Positions 10,884 through 22,114 of a DNA stretch of 64,000 nucleotides are shown here, piece after piece. This DNA comes from Trichoderma breve. Lineage: Eukaryota > Ascomycota > Sordariomycetes > Hypocreales > Hypocreaceae. How positions within the stretch are numbered: the first letter of the stretch is position 1; each line of letters begins with the position of its first letter. The notes beneath the pieces are model-generated. The model made no database searches and had not been told where the DNA came from. It saw nothing but the letters and a program-made list of their open reading frames with translations. Location of the stretch: the NCBI RefSeq assembly GCF_028502605.1, contig NC_079236.1:682001-746000 (forward strand), written 5' to 3'. A program made the position numbers and the translations under genes.

Positions 10884-12313
10884 TCAATCCTCAATCACCT
10901 CAACCCAGTTCTTCTCAGCCTGTCTCCTCCTCCATCTCTCCTCAGCAGCCTCCCGAAGTATTCGTTCATCTTCCCCAACTTCCGCCGCCTGATCCGCCAT
11001 CTCCTTGATCTGGTGCTTAACAGCAAGGAGCAGCATCTTATGCCAGCCACTGTGGATCTTGCACCGCTTTCGCTCGCACATGCCCCTGACCTCGTCGCCT
11101 TCTCCAAGCGGGTCGTCGACCTTTGACGCTTGGAAGATGACCTCGCCTTCGGGAGATTTGACAAAGGCAGCAAATGCGTCTCGCGCACAAATAGAGTCTA
11201 GTCTATTGTCGTAGCCGCAAATGTCCTCTCCGATTCGGCCGGCGCTGATGGCTGCTCGGCGGCGTTCTTGGACCATTTCGACCAGCGTCATCATCTTTTG
11301 GCATAGGAGAGTCTCCTCTGCTAATTTGAATCGAGCGTTTGCCTTTTTGTCCAGATATTCCTTCTCTTCCTCTGTTAGAATCTGAGCGAGACGCTCTTCA
11401 GCTGCTGGGAGAGTTGTTAGCAGGAATGGGAAAAAACTGCTTATAAAAGCCATTCGTATCAATATTTACCTGTCTCGTCTCCATTCATCTCAGACGGCTT
11501 GCCTGAAAACGGCGCCCTTAAAGTCCATGATCCATCTCCATCGATAGTGGCAAGGTCGCTACTTAACAGTGCCATGAATTCTTCCTGAGACAGCTCGTCG
11601 CTCAGCGCAGCCTTTGTCCTGGCCTTGGGCAACTTGCTCAGCATGCGCTCCCACCATATCTGAGCATGCTCATCCGAACAGAAGACGCTTGGCGGACTGT
11701 GTGTTAGACGAGCCGCCTTTCGACATGAGCCGAGCGTGCATGTTTTCTTGTAGATCGTCATCAAGTTGTCTGTCGTGCAGTTTGGACAGATGAACTTTTC
11801 AATGAGGCTCTCTCCAACATCCTTGGCCAGGTGCACGCACTCTCCGTGGAACCAGTCTTCACATCTCTCGCAGCAAATCATCCAGCGGTGGTCGTCTGGT
11901 CCTCTGCAGATGCAGTATGGTCCATTGTCAGACTCGTCATCTTCGTCGGATGCATCCTCAGCCGCGGTACTGTTGGCTTCACTGCCCACCGTCGATCTGG
12001 CTGACTTGGGCTTCTTAGGGTCCCGTACGGATTTTGGGCGTTTTGAAGGCTTTTTGACAGTAGAGGCTGTGCCCTTCTTCTTCTTCGCTGCGGATGTTGA
12101 ACCTGCCATCGAGGGTGCTGGATCTGTGGTCTCTGCAGTTTCTGTGGAGGGCAAGGGAGTCGAGGATTTGAAGGCTGGGAGGGCATCAGAGTGAAGTGGA
12201 GCGGGCGAATTCACCGCGCTCTCACTTTTGATGTCCTCATCAATAAGCTCGAATCGCGTCTCCATGATGTAGGGTCCTGTGTCTGCGCCTGTGCTTATCC
12301 GCGTCGGATCCAT
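10884..12313 (-). CDS. SPP1: COMPASS (Set1C) PHD-finger subunit Spp1
   Basis: Exons 12313-11470 and 11404-10884 on the minus strand encode 454 residues. Spp1 is the PHD subunit of the Set1/COMPASS histone H3K4 methyltransferase; it reads methylated H3K4 and in yeast also acts in meiotic recombination. Residues 1-130 are low-complexity with a Lys/Pro-rich patch and an acidic run. The PHD finger spans about 133-179 (YCICRGPDDHRWMICCERC, then DWFHGECV and FICPNC). A second Cys/His region follows (TCTLGSCRKAARL...VFCSDEHAQ), the CXXC-like zinc site typical of the family. The C-terminal exon is helical and ends with Arg/Glu-rich sequence. 12313 is the first in-frame ATG. Divergent from SCO1. Confidence 0.88.
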
Positions 12314-12790
12314 TGTTAAGGCTTTGAGTAGAGCATGAACGCTGCAAGTGAAATTGCCCCCAGCCAACAAGCAAATGCGGCGTTACCCCAGCTTCGGCAC
12401 AATACAGAAAAGATTTAACACGGCTACACACGATAATTCATTCCCCTGGTCAGTATACAAGACTCTATGACAACGAAATACCACAATTACAGCTTTGGGT
12501 TGGACCTGTTGAGCTGCGTTCAGGAGGCGTTCATACTGAAAGACGGAATTTGTACCTGACTAAGCCTCTCAGTGGCATCGTGTAGTCACTAGGACCGCTG
12601 TAAGGGAGGATCGATGCTCTGTCGGCAGATATCCGGCGATTTGACATGGATCTGGCTAGTGGCATTAATAAACAAAAAAAGCAATAACTTGCTCACGGCG
12701 GCATGGTGGGGCAGCATCTGTCGATATTTGGCAAGCTTCAACTTGCTTTTACCAAGACAGCGCAAGAACAACAATTGCGGCGCAGAAACC
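12314..12790. promoter_or_regulatory. divergent promoter region SPP1 / SCO1
   Basis: About 480 bases between divergent start codons, presumably serving both genes. No known regulatory box was recognised with confidence, and no exon is seen. Confidence 0.5.
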
Positions 12791-13774
12791 ATGTCGCATT
12801 CGATCGCCTCATCAAGGGCCCTTCAGGGCGCCCTGCGGAATCTCCCCGCGCAGCAATGCCAGCGATGCTTCTCGAGCGGCGCATTCCAGCCGAAGCAGCT
12901 CCGGCCGGTGCTCCCACGATCGCCGGTCCAGTCCCGACAGCCGATTACACAGAAGCGAACGAAATACAAGACTATCGAGCAGGCAAAGAGCCGGTATAGC
13001 ACAGGGGTATGGAGTAACTCTTTGAGTTTGGCTGGGCTTTTATCAGCTTCGCAGAGTCGTGGGTCTATGCTAACTCGCTGGGTAGCCTTTCTCGTTGAAA
13101 GCCGCCATCTTGTTTGTGGCTACATGCGGTGGACTGGTGTGGTACTTTGAGCATGAGAAGGAGCGCATGCAGCGAAAGAGAATAGCAGAGGCCACCAAGG
13201 GCGTCGGTCGGCCCAAGGTTGGAGGAACCTTTGAGCTGACGGATCAGAATGGCAAGACGTTTACGAGCGAAATGATGAGAGGCAAGCACTCATTGGTAAG
13301 CAATGCGAAGCCGATTACTTGTCATGGGGGATAATCTAACTCGGCCAGGTCTATTTTGGATTCACTCGCTGCCCCGACATCTGCCCCGAGGAGCTCGACA
13401 AGATGGCCCGCATGCTGGACATTGTCGATGCCAAGATCCCCAACAACGAGCTTCTGCCCATCTTTGTGACGTGCGATCCGGCCCGCGACGACCCCCCGGC
13501 GCTCAAGAGCTACCTCGCCGAGTTCCACCCCAAATTCATTGGCCTGACGGGAACATACGACCAAATCAAGGATCTGTGCAAGAAGTATAGGGTGTATTTC
13601 AGCACGCCGCGAGACGTGAAGCCTGGCCAGGATTACTTGGTTGACCACAGCATATACTTTTACCTGATGGACCCAGAGGGCGACTTTGTAGAGGCACTGG
13701 GCCGACAACACTCGCCGGAACAGGCGGCACAGGTGATTGTTGATCACTTGAAGGACTGGAAGAACAGTCACTGA
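12791..13774 (+). CDS. SCO1: Sco1-type mitochondrial copper chaperone
   Basis: Exons 12791-13006, 13086-13295 and 13349-13774 encode 283 residues. Sco proteins sit in the inner membrane facing the intermembrane space and deliver copper to the CuA site of cytochrome c oxidase subunit 2. A basic, Gln/Arg-rich presequence covers about residues 1-70 and a membrane segment residues 77-93 (KAAILFVATCGGLVWYF), followed by the thioredoxin-fold domain. The copper ligands are visible: Cys150 and Cys154 in FTRCPDICPEE and His242 in YLVDHSIYFY. Splicing is supported by restoration of SLVYFGFTRCPD across intron 2. All conserved residues are present, so it should be active. It is divergent from SPP1. Confidence 0.95.
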
Positions 13775-14242
13775 GCATGTCGCTGTTGCGGAGACGAGAA
13801 GCGCAATGTAAAACGACTTGTTTGTAACAGTAGTGTACCATTAAGCCATAGAAGGATGGATGCTCAAGAAGCAACGAACCACTCAATTTTGACATAATGA
13901 ACGTATCGCATAATGTTATGGCCCGTTTGCCCCTATTCGCCTGTATTATGTGACAAGATTGAACATTCATTGAAAACTAAAACTGCAAGTCTACGCGCAG
14001 TTGACCTGCGTTGATTTGGTCGCCTTCTAGTTGCGGTTGTAGCGGAGGACGCCGCCTAAGATAGTGGAGATACGGATCCCGGCCAGTATCGGCGCCCTGC
14101 GACTCAACGGCCACATGAACTTGCTCCCGCATATTTGTATCTTGACAGTCACAACGCCGTCTTTTGGCGCAATCGCAGCGAGGCCTCTAGGATCGATTGG
14201 CGGTATCACGGCAATCAAGGCCGAAAGGTTTCAGCTTACGAG
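13775..14242. other. SCO1 3' flank and CECR5-like gene promoter
   Basis: About 470 bases between two plus-strand genes. The reading frame of the following gene stays open some distance upstream of its ATG but contains no earlier ATG. No separate gene is seen. Confidence 0.5.
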
Positions 14243-15753
14243 ATGTCGCACGCACGGGTTTTAGGCCGATGCCGGCCGGCGCCCGTATCGCGACTCGGCC
14301 TCATTACTCGGCCATGGCCAGCTTTCAACAGCTTCAACGCCGGTGCAACTCGGGCGAGCACCGTTAGGCGAGGATTCCATGCGGCTGCCTTTCTGCACGA
14401 AAAAGTGAATTCGCCCTCTCGGTCCCTTCAACAGAGTCCTGTGGACGACACCTCACGCAAAGCTTTATCCGAGATTGCCTTTGCCTTTGAGTACGTTGGT
14501 TGAAGCTATCCAAAGAGGACGCATATAATGACTAAGAGCGCCAAAACCACAGCATCGATGGAGTCTTGTATCAGGGTTCAAGGGCGATTCCAGGAGCCAA
14601 GGAAATGCTCAGGAAGATTAGATCGCACGACATCCGCTACGTCTTCCTGACCAACGGCGGCGGCAGTCACGAAGATGCCAAGTTCAAGTCACTATCTAAG
14701 CGTCTGGGGCTCTCGGAAGACGAGGATGTAATCCGCAACAGGGTCATCCTCTCGCACACGCCGATGCGAGGGTGGGATGAGAGCGTCAAGAAGCAGGGAA
14801 CAGTGCTAATTACGGGATCTCACCCAGAGATTGCTCGCAGGGTAGCCAACGAGTCGGTGTACACCCCATGCCCTCTGCAACGTCTTGGCGAGAAACACTG
14901 ACATGGGGACTTTGTAAGATACGGATTTGCCAGGGCCGTGACACCGGCAGACATCATCGAAGCCAACGACAAGGTGTATCCGTTTGACAACCTGCGAGAG
15001 AGCCTTCACAGAGAGTCGAGACCGCTTCCCGATGGCAAGATTGTGTCAAACACCATTGACCCCTACAGCAAGGACGTGCCGGCGAACCAGCTCAAGATTG
15101 ACCAGATCCTTGTCTGGAACGACCCGAGGGATTGGTCCCTGGACATTCAGGTGATCCACGATCTGCTCATCTCGCATCGCGGTTATCTAGGCACGATTTC
15201 CGACAAGAACGGCAACGCTCAGCTCCCCAACAACGGATGGCAGCAGGACGGCCAGCCGCAGCTCTGGATCTCCAACCTGGACCTCTTGTGGAAGACGGAG
15301 TACCCCGTCAACCGCTTCGGAACAGGCGCGTTTGTCGAAGCGCTAAAGGGCGTGTGGGCCGCATCGACGGGCGGTGCCGAGCTGCAGTTCAGCGCCTTGG
15401 GCAAGCCGTCGAGACACACTTACGAGTACGCACACGACCGGCTGCTTCACCACGCGCCCGAGGAGCCGCACGGCAAGGGCGAGGAGAAGAAGCCGCTGAG
15501 GCGGGTTTACATGATTGGCGACAACCCAGAGAGTGACATCCGGGGCGCCAACGAGTTTGCGCCGGCGGACGGGACGGAGTGGGTTTCGATATTGGTCAAG
15601 ACTGGCGTGTGGAAAGAGACTGCGGCGGAGAGGGAGCCGAGGTACAAGCCGACGGTGATTGTGGACGATGTGGTTGAGGCGATTGCGTGGGCCATGAGGA
15701 ATGAGGGAGTGGAGGTGACGAGGGAGTGGCTGGCGAGTGAGGATTGGGTCTAG
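14243..15753 (+). CDS. HAD-superfamily phosphatase, CECR5/HDHD5-like
   Basis: Exons 14243-14490, 14553-14852 and 14919-15753 encode 460 residues. The family (yeast YKR070W, human HDHD5/CECR5) is thought to be mitochondrial HAD hydrolases of the NagD type with unknown substrate. The N-terminal 60 residues are Arg-rich and lack acidic residues, like a presequence. HAD motif I (FAFDIDGVLYQGS, nucleophile and acid both Asp) is rebuilt exactly by splicing intron 1. Motif II is VFLTNGGG, and the C-terminal motif is YMIGDNPESDIRGAN, which supplies the metal-binding acids. All are intact. Intron 2 uses the unusual donor GTCGGT; the more normal GTGTAC three bases on would break the frame. The gene follows SCO1 on the same strand. 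Confidence 0.9.
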
Positions 15754-17066
15754 ATGAGTCTGTGCTAAGTGTGATTCCTTTGTTACAATTTTTTGTGTCT
15801 CACTTCATTTCGGGCAGCGACCTGAGTGGCTAGAGTATGCGTCGGATAGAGCCAATAGAGCCAAAATAGAGCCAATGGATTCGTACAAGTATGCTACTAG
15901 AAAGTGCGCACGCGAGCAGACAAAGGGAAAAGTGGGCTGGGAAAAGACCCTCAGCTCTTTGAGGCACGCTTGGGATTTCCTCATGCGGCGACCGAGAGAA
16001 CGGGGTTTGGCTCTCTCTTCAGGGGGGATGATATCTAGACTATGTGTGCCTGTCCATGTTTGTGTATGTGTGGCAATGCAATGCACCATGCAGGCTCTCA
16101 GCTACATCCAGGGCGAGTATGTAGTACATAGGGGATGGAGAATGAGGATTGGATGGGATACAGGAGGACAAGATAGGATAAGACAAGGGGAGAAGCGTTC
16201 GTTCGTTTGGTTGAGTGAGTGAGTGAGTGGAGGTGCTAGTCTTGGGTAGTTTGCTGCATAGTGGAGAGAATAGAAGGCTTATCACATGTCTGGTCGTCCA
16301 TGTCCGCCAACGACAGGCCAAAAGACCACCTTGTCGGTGCAGCGCGACGGGCCGCGAAGTCAGTGCCTTGGCTTGAACCTTGTGAATCCCCTTGAAAGGG
16401 TCCAGTATCAGCATGAGAAAAAGTAAAATAGACATGTACAGAAATCGAAATAGGATCAGCACAGTCTAGAGCTCAAAGCCACCTCCTGCTGCTACGTCAT
16501 ACAGCTTGTTACGTCGACACCTCTTTGTTCCTCTCCCGGTCTTTTTCTTGGTTTAGCCTTGTGCGATCCCTCCAACGGCCCAGCCTAGTTCAAATCCCTT
16601 ATCACAACTCAGCACTGGCCTTTTGCGCTCCTGGGCTTGTTGCTAGCACAAAAAAACAGCGTGGCGTTCACTCAGGACTAGCACCTTGTCACAGCCCAGA
16701 GTCTTGCCTGGGGTCACGAGGGCTGCTTTTGTCCTTCCCCAGAATCCCTTGTTTTTCTACTCTCTCATTCTTTTTCCTCTACCTTTGGCTTTCTTATCTT
16801 TCATTTGGACACAGTTCTTTCTTTTACCTTTCCCCATCTTTCTGTCGCTAAGCGAAGTTCTGTCGACAATATTAGTGGATGGTGATTCGGAAACGGATTT
16901 TGTTTCCACGCGACACTCTCTACTAGCGACTTTTCTTTTTTTGTTGAGCCGTCTTGAAGCGCCTGGAACCCCCACGCCAACTCTTTTGCGCCTATTGTTC
17001 ACAACACTTGACAACTGCAGCATTCCTGTCCACCACAAAGAAGAAACCTCGCATTGTCTGACGCAA
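15754..17066. promoter_or_regulatory. choline kinase upstream region and long leader
   Basis: About 1.3 kb upstream of choline kinase. The last 500 bases are pyrimidine-rich (many CTTTT runs), typical of a fungal promoter and 5' leader, and contain several short upstream open frames. A (TGAG/AGTG)n stretch lies near 16213-16230. None of the open frames resembles a known protein. Confidence 0.5.
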
Positions 17067-19672
17067 ATGTCTGAAACCCCAACCCATCCTCCGGCGCCGT
17101 TGCGCTCGGCGCTCAAGATGGACGACGAAGCGGTGCGAACTCCGCCTGCCAGCGGCACTCTGAAAGGTACGTATGAGTGAACCATTTTCCAGCCAATGAC
17201 GCCGAAGGAGGCTGTATCGCTTTTACTCTACGACTGCGAAACTCCCACCGCGAACTGGACAATGGTTTCCGCAATGATCGAGCGTCTGCCATATTACTTC
17301 GGTGACGATAATTTCGCCTGTTGTAGCGGGGTTCAGCTGGTGGGGTGAAATGGACATGTCGACGTCTTTTGCTGTCCCGGTCGTTCGATCTCCTTCGTGC
17401 GCTTCTCGTCGTGTTGCCATCGGCCGATGAGGTAAAATACTGGAATAAGAAAACGTTAAATGGGGTACCGAGCCTGGGCTTACACTCGTCACAGCCGTGC
17501 AGATTGCCGATCCTGTCCCCGAGGACTATATCGAAGACGATTCGCACCATGGCAAGCAACGCCGTCCAGCGGCTCCCGCTCGCCGATTGAGCGGCAGGCT
17601 GTCTGCAACTGCTTCGCCAGCGATTCGACCTGTGGACGATACAGCTCTCTCGTCTCACCATCATAGTCATACCCACCGTCGAAACCACCAGAGCGAGAGG
17701 ATTCTGGCCCAAGTTGGAGAATGGCTGGAGCGAGAGCGCCAGAAGGCAGTGGCTAGGAAACAGAAGCCTCGTCGGCGCAAGTCCAAGTCTCCCCCGTCCG
17801 ACCAGGCGCAAGCCGAGGCCGGTGCAGCTTCTACGGCTCCTATCCCCCCTACACGCGAAAGATCGAATTCCACAAGCTCGCAATCCAGCGACATCTCATT
17901 CGATGGCTTGCAGCATATTCTGGAGAGTTCCATGGCTTCCATGGGCCTTACCACGCTTCCAAAGTACAGCCCGCGAGTTGGCCCCAAGCACCGACGACCA
18001 GGTTCGCGCTCGGCTCTTCATCGTACTGCTTCTTCGGATACCGATTATGTTGATGGTGACGCCATCGTACCTAGCTGTGATGCTTGGCTGGACAATTCCA
18101 AGACAATGAGCTACACTGGCGGAGCCAGCACCAGCACGGATGATGTCTCAGCTCAGGCCACCAAGGCCGAAAAGGAGAAGGAAGCATGGACTGTTTTCAA
18201 GAACGAGATTCTACGCATAGCCCATACTCTGAGGCTTAAAGGATGGCGCCGTATCCCCCTTGGTAGCGGCGAATCCATGGCTGTTGAGCGATTGAGCGGC
18301 GCATTGACCAACGCCGTATATGTCGTCACTCCCCCGGCTGATCTGCCCCAGGCCGACGGCAGGAAGCCACCGACAAAGGTGCTGCTTCGCGTGTATGGAC
18401 CGCAAGTGGAGCATCTTATCGACCGAGAGAATGAGCTCCAGGTGCTGCAGCGACTCGCGCGCAAGAAGATTGGCCCGCGACTTCTAGGAACCTTCAAGAA
18501 TGGACGTTTCGAGCAGTTCTTCAATGCCATCACGCTCACTCCGCTGAACCTGCGAGAGCCTGAAACCTCGAGACAGATTGCGAAGCGTATGAGAGAACTG
18601 CACGATGGCGTTGAAGTGCTGTTGCACGAGCGTGAGAATGGGCCTGGTGTGTGGAAGAACTGGGATCAGTGGCTGGATAACGTCGGCCGCATCACTAGTT
18701 TCTTGGACAAGGAGCTGGAGAAGACACCAGAGGCCGAGAGGAGAAACTCAATTGCCCATGCCTGGAAACTCAACGGTTATGTGTGTGGTGTTCCCTGGGA
18801 GCAGTTTAAAGAGGTGGTGATCAAGTACAGGGCCCATCTGAACCACTGCTACAAGGGTCACCGGGCCATCAAGGACAGGCTTGTGTTTGCGCACAACGAT
18901 GTGAGCACCTCCTTTACACCCTTTAATTTCTTATTGGAAGCTGACCCTTTTTTAGACTCAATACGGCAACATTCTTAGGATTCGTCCTGATGACGAAAAG
19001 TCGCCGCTTCTGCAGCCCGCAAACAAGCACAAACAACTTGTCGTCATTGACTTTGAATACGCAGCTCCCAACACCGCCGGACTCGAGTTTGCCAACCATT
19101 TCACGGAATGGATGTACAACTACCACGATCCAGTGATTCCCTTTGCCTGCCACGCCGACCGTTACCCAAGCCTCGAGGAGCAGAAGCGCTTCATCAGGGC
19201 ATACGTGGACCATCGCCCGCAGTTCCCGCAGGCCAGCTCGACGCCCCGACTGACCCCGCTTGATACTCCCAGCGCCGCAGCTACGCCATCGCTTCTACCG
19301 ACGACGTCCAGCAGCTCCATTGTCGACTTTATGCTGGATGCTCGCTACCCTGGTGGTGACTGGGGCGCGGTCGAAAAGGCGCGCGAGGAACAGGCCGAGC
19401 AGCAGGTGCGAGAGCTCATCGAGGAAGCTCGGCTCTGGCAGCCGGCGAACAGCGCCCAGTGGATTGCATGGGGTATTGTGCAAGCCAAGGTACCGGGTCT
19501 GGATGGGACCCCTGTTGAGGAGGAACCTGGCGCGGACGAATTCGACTACTTGAGCTATGCCCAGGACCGGGCCATGTTTTTCTGGGGAGATGTTGTGCAG
19601 CTAGGACTTGTTAAGCTGGAGGAGTTGCCGGAGGCACTGCGGGCGAGGATCAAGCTTGTCAAGTACCTTTAA
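17067..19672 (+). CDS. CKI1: choline/ethanolamine kinase
   Basis: Exons 17067-17166, 17495-18900 and 18956-19672 encode 740 residues. Choline kinase phosphorylates choline, the first step of the Kennedy pathway to phosphatidylcholine. Residues 1-240 are a disordered Ser/Arg/His-rich extension with likely phosphosites. The kinase fold follows: GALTNAVYVV (nucleotide loop), LLRVYGPQVEHLIDRENE, the catalytic motif FAHNDTQYGNIL (Asp502, rebuilt by splicing intron 2) and VVIDFEYAAPNTAGLEFAN (metal-binding Asp at about 534). A 45-residue Ser/Thr/Pro insertion (around SSTPRLTPLDTPSAAATP) splits the C-terminal lobe. The protein is longer than yeast Cki1 (582 residues), mainly through these two additions. 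It is convergent with the ankyrin/BTB gene. Confidence 0.93.
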
Positions 19673-19951
19673 GCGTTGCAGCCAGATTTTTATGTGTATC
19701 TAATATTTGGTGTTTTGTTTTGTTTCTGATGCTTTGCAGTTGACTTGAATCGTTTGTTGTGTGCAGATTCTATCTAGTATTGTACAATTAGAAGCAGATA
19801 GGAGTTAGCTAGCGCGTTTGTATAAATGTATTTTAAAATGCTACCTATCCATGGATGAGTATTTTCTTATGCTGCCTGTATACGTGTGTATTGTATTTTG
19901 TATATAACAATGTTTAAACTGAACCAATATATCCATATATATCATGTCCAC
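19673..19951. other. shared 3' flank, choline kinase and ankyrin/BTB gene
   Basis: About 280 AT-rich bases between convergent stop codons, with GT-rich and TATA-like stretches. No gene is seen. Confidence 0.5.
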
Positions 19952-22114
19952 TCATGCATCCAGTTTCAATCTTTCCAACATGGCATCAATCTTTTGCAGC
20001 AAAATCTGGTAATTGATGGCATCCGAAGCAAACTCATCCTCGGCCGTCTCCCCGTCCAACGTCCGCACCGCTTCGTTTCCTCCTTCAACCTCGCCATTTT
20101 CACTCTTCTTCACTCCATTAGCCTCACTCTCCTTCAAGTCAAACTCAGCAACGGCGGCAGCAGCAGCAACAGTGTCATCAACGACGTCCGCCGAGCCGTT
20201 CGCCAGCGCAGCCACCATCTGGGCACTAATCTCGCCGTCCTCGTCCATCATCTCCTCCAGCCCGGCGTCTTCGAAGCGCAGCCGGAAGCGCTCGGAGAGG
20301 TAATACCTTATGTCGTCGAGCAGCTCGATGGTATCTGTTTCCTCACGCTTGGTGATGCGGTCTGCGCTCTCGCGGATGAGCTCGTGGAAGTCGGGCTCGT
20401 CGATGTAGTCCTCCAGGCGCTGGGCGAGGTACCGCGCGGCGAACTCTTCGAGGCGCTGGACGCGCAGATCCCACGCTGCGTGGATGACGTCGTAGATGTT
20501 GATGGGCTCTACTTCGACGACTTCTACTGATTCCTCTGTTGTTGTTGCGTTTCCTTCGGTGGTGATGTTGTGTGTGCGGTCGATGAGGGCGTTTGCAGTG
20601 CCGCTGCCGAGAGTGCTGATGGCGATGGCGGCCTTGTTCTTGAGACTGTCGAGGAAGAGCATGTCGGCGGCGTAGAGCAGGTCGAGCGCGTGCTCGAGCG
20701 GACACGGGGCGTTTTCGGTGTAGAGGAAAGATAGGATGAGCTCGAGCACGGCGGGCGTGCAGTCGACGGTAATAACATGCAAATGTTCCGACTTTTGCGA
20801 CTCGACAAAGTCGCCCGAGAACATCTTGTCAAAGTACTCGCTGCGGATGAGCATGGCCTTGTGGGCGGGATACAGGACGGATTTCCTCGCCTTCTTCGCG
20901 CCGTTGGCCTGGGAGGAGGAAGAGGAGGGCCCGATGGGGATGCCGGCGGCGGTGGTGTATCCGGAGGTTGGGTCGGCAGGGCCATCAGATTCTTCGCTGA
21001 CGGCTTCGTCTGCTCGCAGGAGAATGTCTGCGAAGATGGAGTTGTCGTGCTTCCACCGGACTTCGTCGACGCGGTCTGTGTCGACGACCATCTTGTGCGC
21101 CAAGACGCTCTCTTGGAAAAAGTTGCCCAGCTGGTTTAACGCTCTCTCGACCTCGTCTTGATACCGCTGCCGTGCCAATCGACGGTCGTTTCCCACCAGG
21201 ATGGCCTCCCATAGCTGTTCAATCTCGAGCAGCTTGCTTATCTTGTCCAGGCCCTTGGCAACCTCCTCCTCGGTTGCTGTGCTACCTGAAGGAGCAAGAT
21301 CCCTCGGTACTTCTCCCAGGTAGATATACCGAACGGCAATCTGGAATGCCTCTACGGGAATAGTCGACGATACTTTCCATGATGCTGTTTCTGGAGCTGC
21401 CTCGAGTTTCCTGCGAAAGTAGGGCGTCCTGGATGCGAGCAGGAACTTGTGCAGGTTGAAAGACTTGGTCTCGGCATCCAGCGAGATGTCCGTCGTGTTC
21501 GGAGCCGGACGGCCCAACAGGGTAGAAATGTGTGATGACCAGTAGACGTAGGGATCTGAGCTCTTGGAAAAGTCATACTGCAGCAGCAGGTTGCGGATTC
21601 TGTCGTTGAGGGCGTTGTATATGCAGCGCTCTCCCTGGAATGTGTTTCTCTCGGCGAGGGCGCCTATACATGAGTGTAAGGATTTGGTTTAACAGGATGC
21701 TCTTTTGTATAACGTCCAACTTTATGAATCCGGTACAAGACAAGATGTAAGTACTAAGGAGATGACATACCGGATTCTAGCAACAGCTGAACCAGCTCAT
21801 AATGTCCACACAAACTGGCCTACATGCAATTCTCGTCAACTCCTAACCCCGCCATTGATTGCCCATATTGCCACCTCACGCAAAGCACTCACAATGATCA
21901 AGGGCGTGTAATCAAACTTGTCCTTGCCGTTGATGTTGACGCCCATGCCAATGAGCTCCTGGCACTTGCGCAAATCGCCCCGGCGGCACGCCAGCAGGAA
22001 ATCATGAAACTCTGCACTCGTGTCGAGCGGGTTCTCATCCCGCAGCACGCCGCTCTTGATCAGGAGGCTCTCCTCGCCCAGCTTGCCCTCGAGCTCATGC
22101 TTTCCCAGCACCAT
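19952..22114 (-). CDS. ankyrin-repeat and double BTB/POZ domain protein
   Basis: Exons 22114-21893, 21819-21771 and 21663-19952 on the minus strand give 660 residues. The order resembles animal ABTB1/BPOZ: N-terminal ankyrin repeats (about residues 20-95; FHDFLLACRRGDLRKCQELI, then DYTPLI...ASLCGHYELVQLLLESGA across introns 1 and 2), a first BTB domain (FNLHKFLLASRTPYFRRKLE) and a second BTB domain (AHKAMLIRSEYFDKMFSGDF, then LELILSFLYTE). BTB proteins of this type usually act as Cullin-3 adaptors, which is inference here. The C-terminal 110 residues are highly acidic with an Ala run and end in a predicted helix. Both BTB and ankyrin parts are intact. The 49-base middle exon completes an ankyrin repeat. 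Confidence 0.87.

Noticed and set aside
12314..12370. Longer N-terminus for Spp1
   Set aside because: The frame is open upstream but has only a TTG; the first ATG is at 12313.
16525..17180. Open frames across the choline kinase leader
   Set aside because: They are pyrimidine-driven Leu/Phe/Ser-rich frames and overlap the true first exon in another phase.
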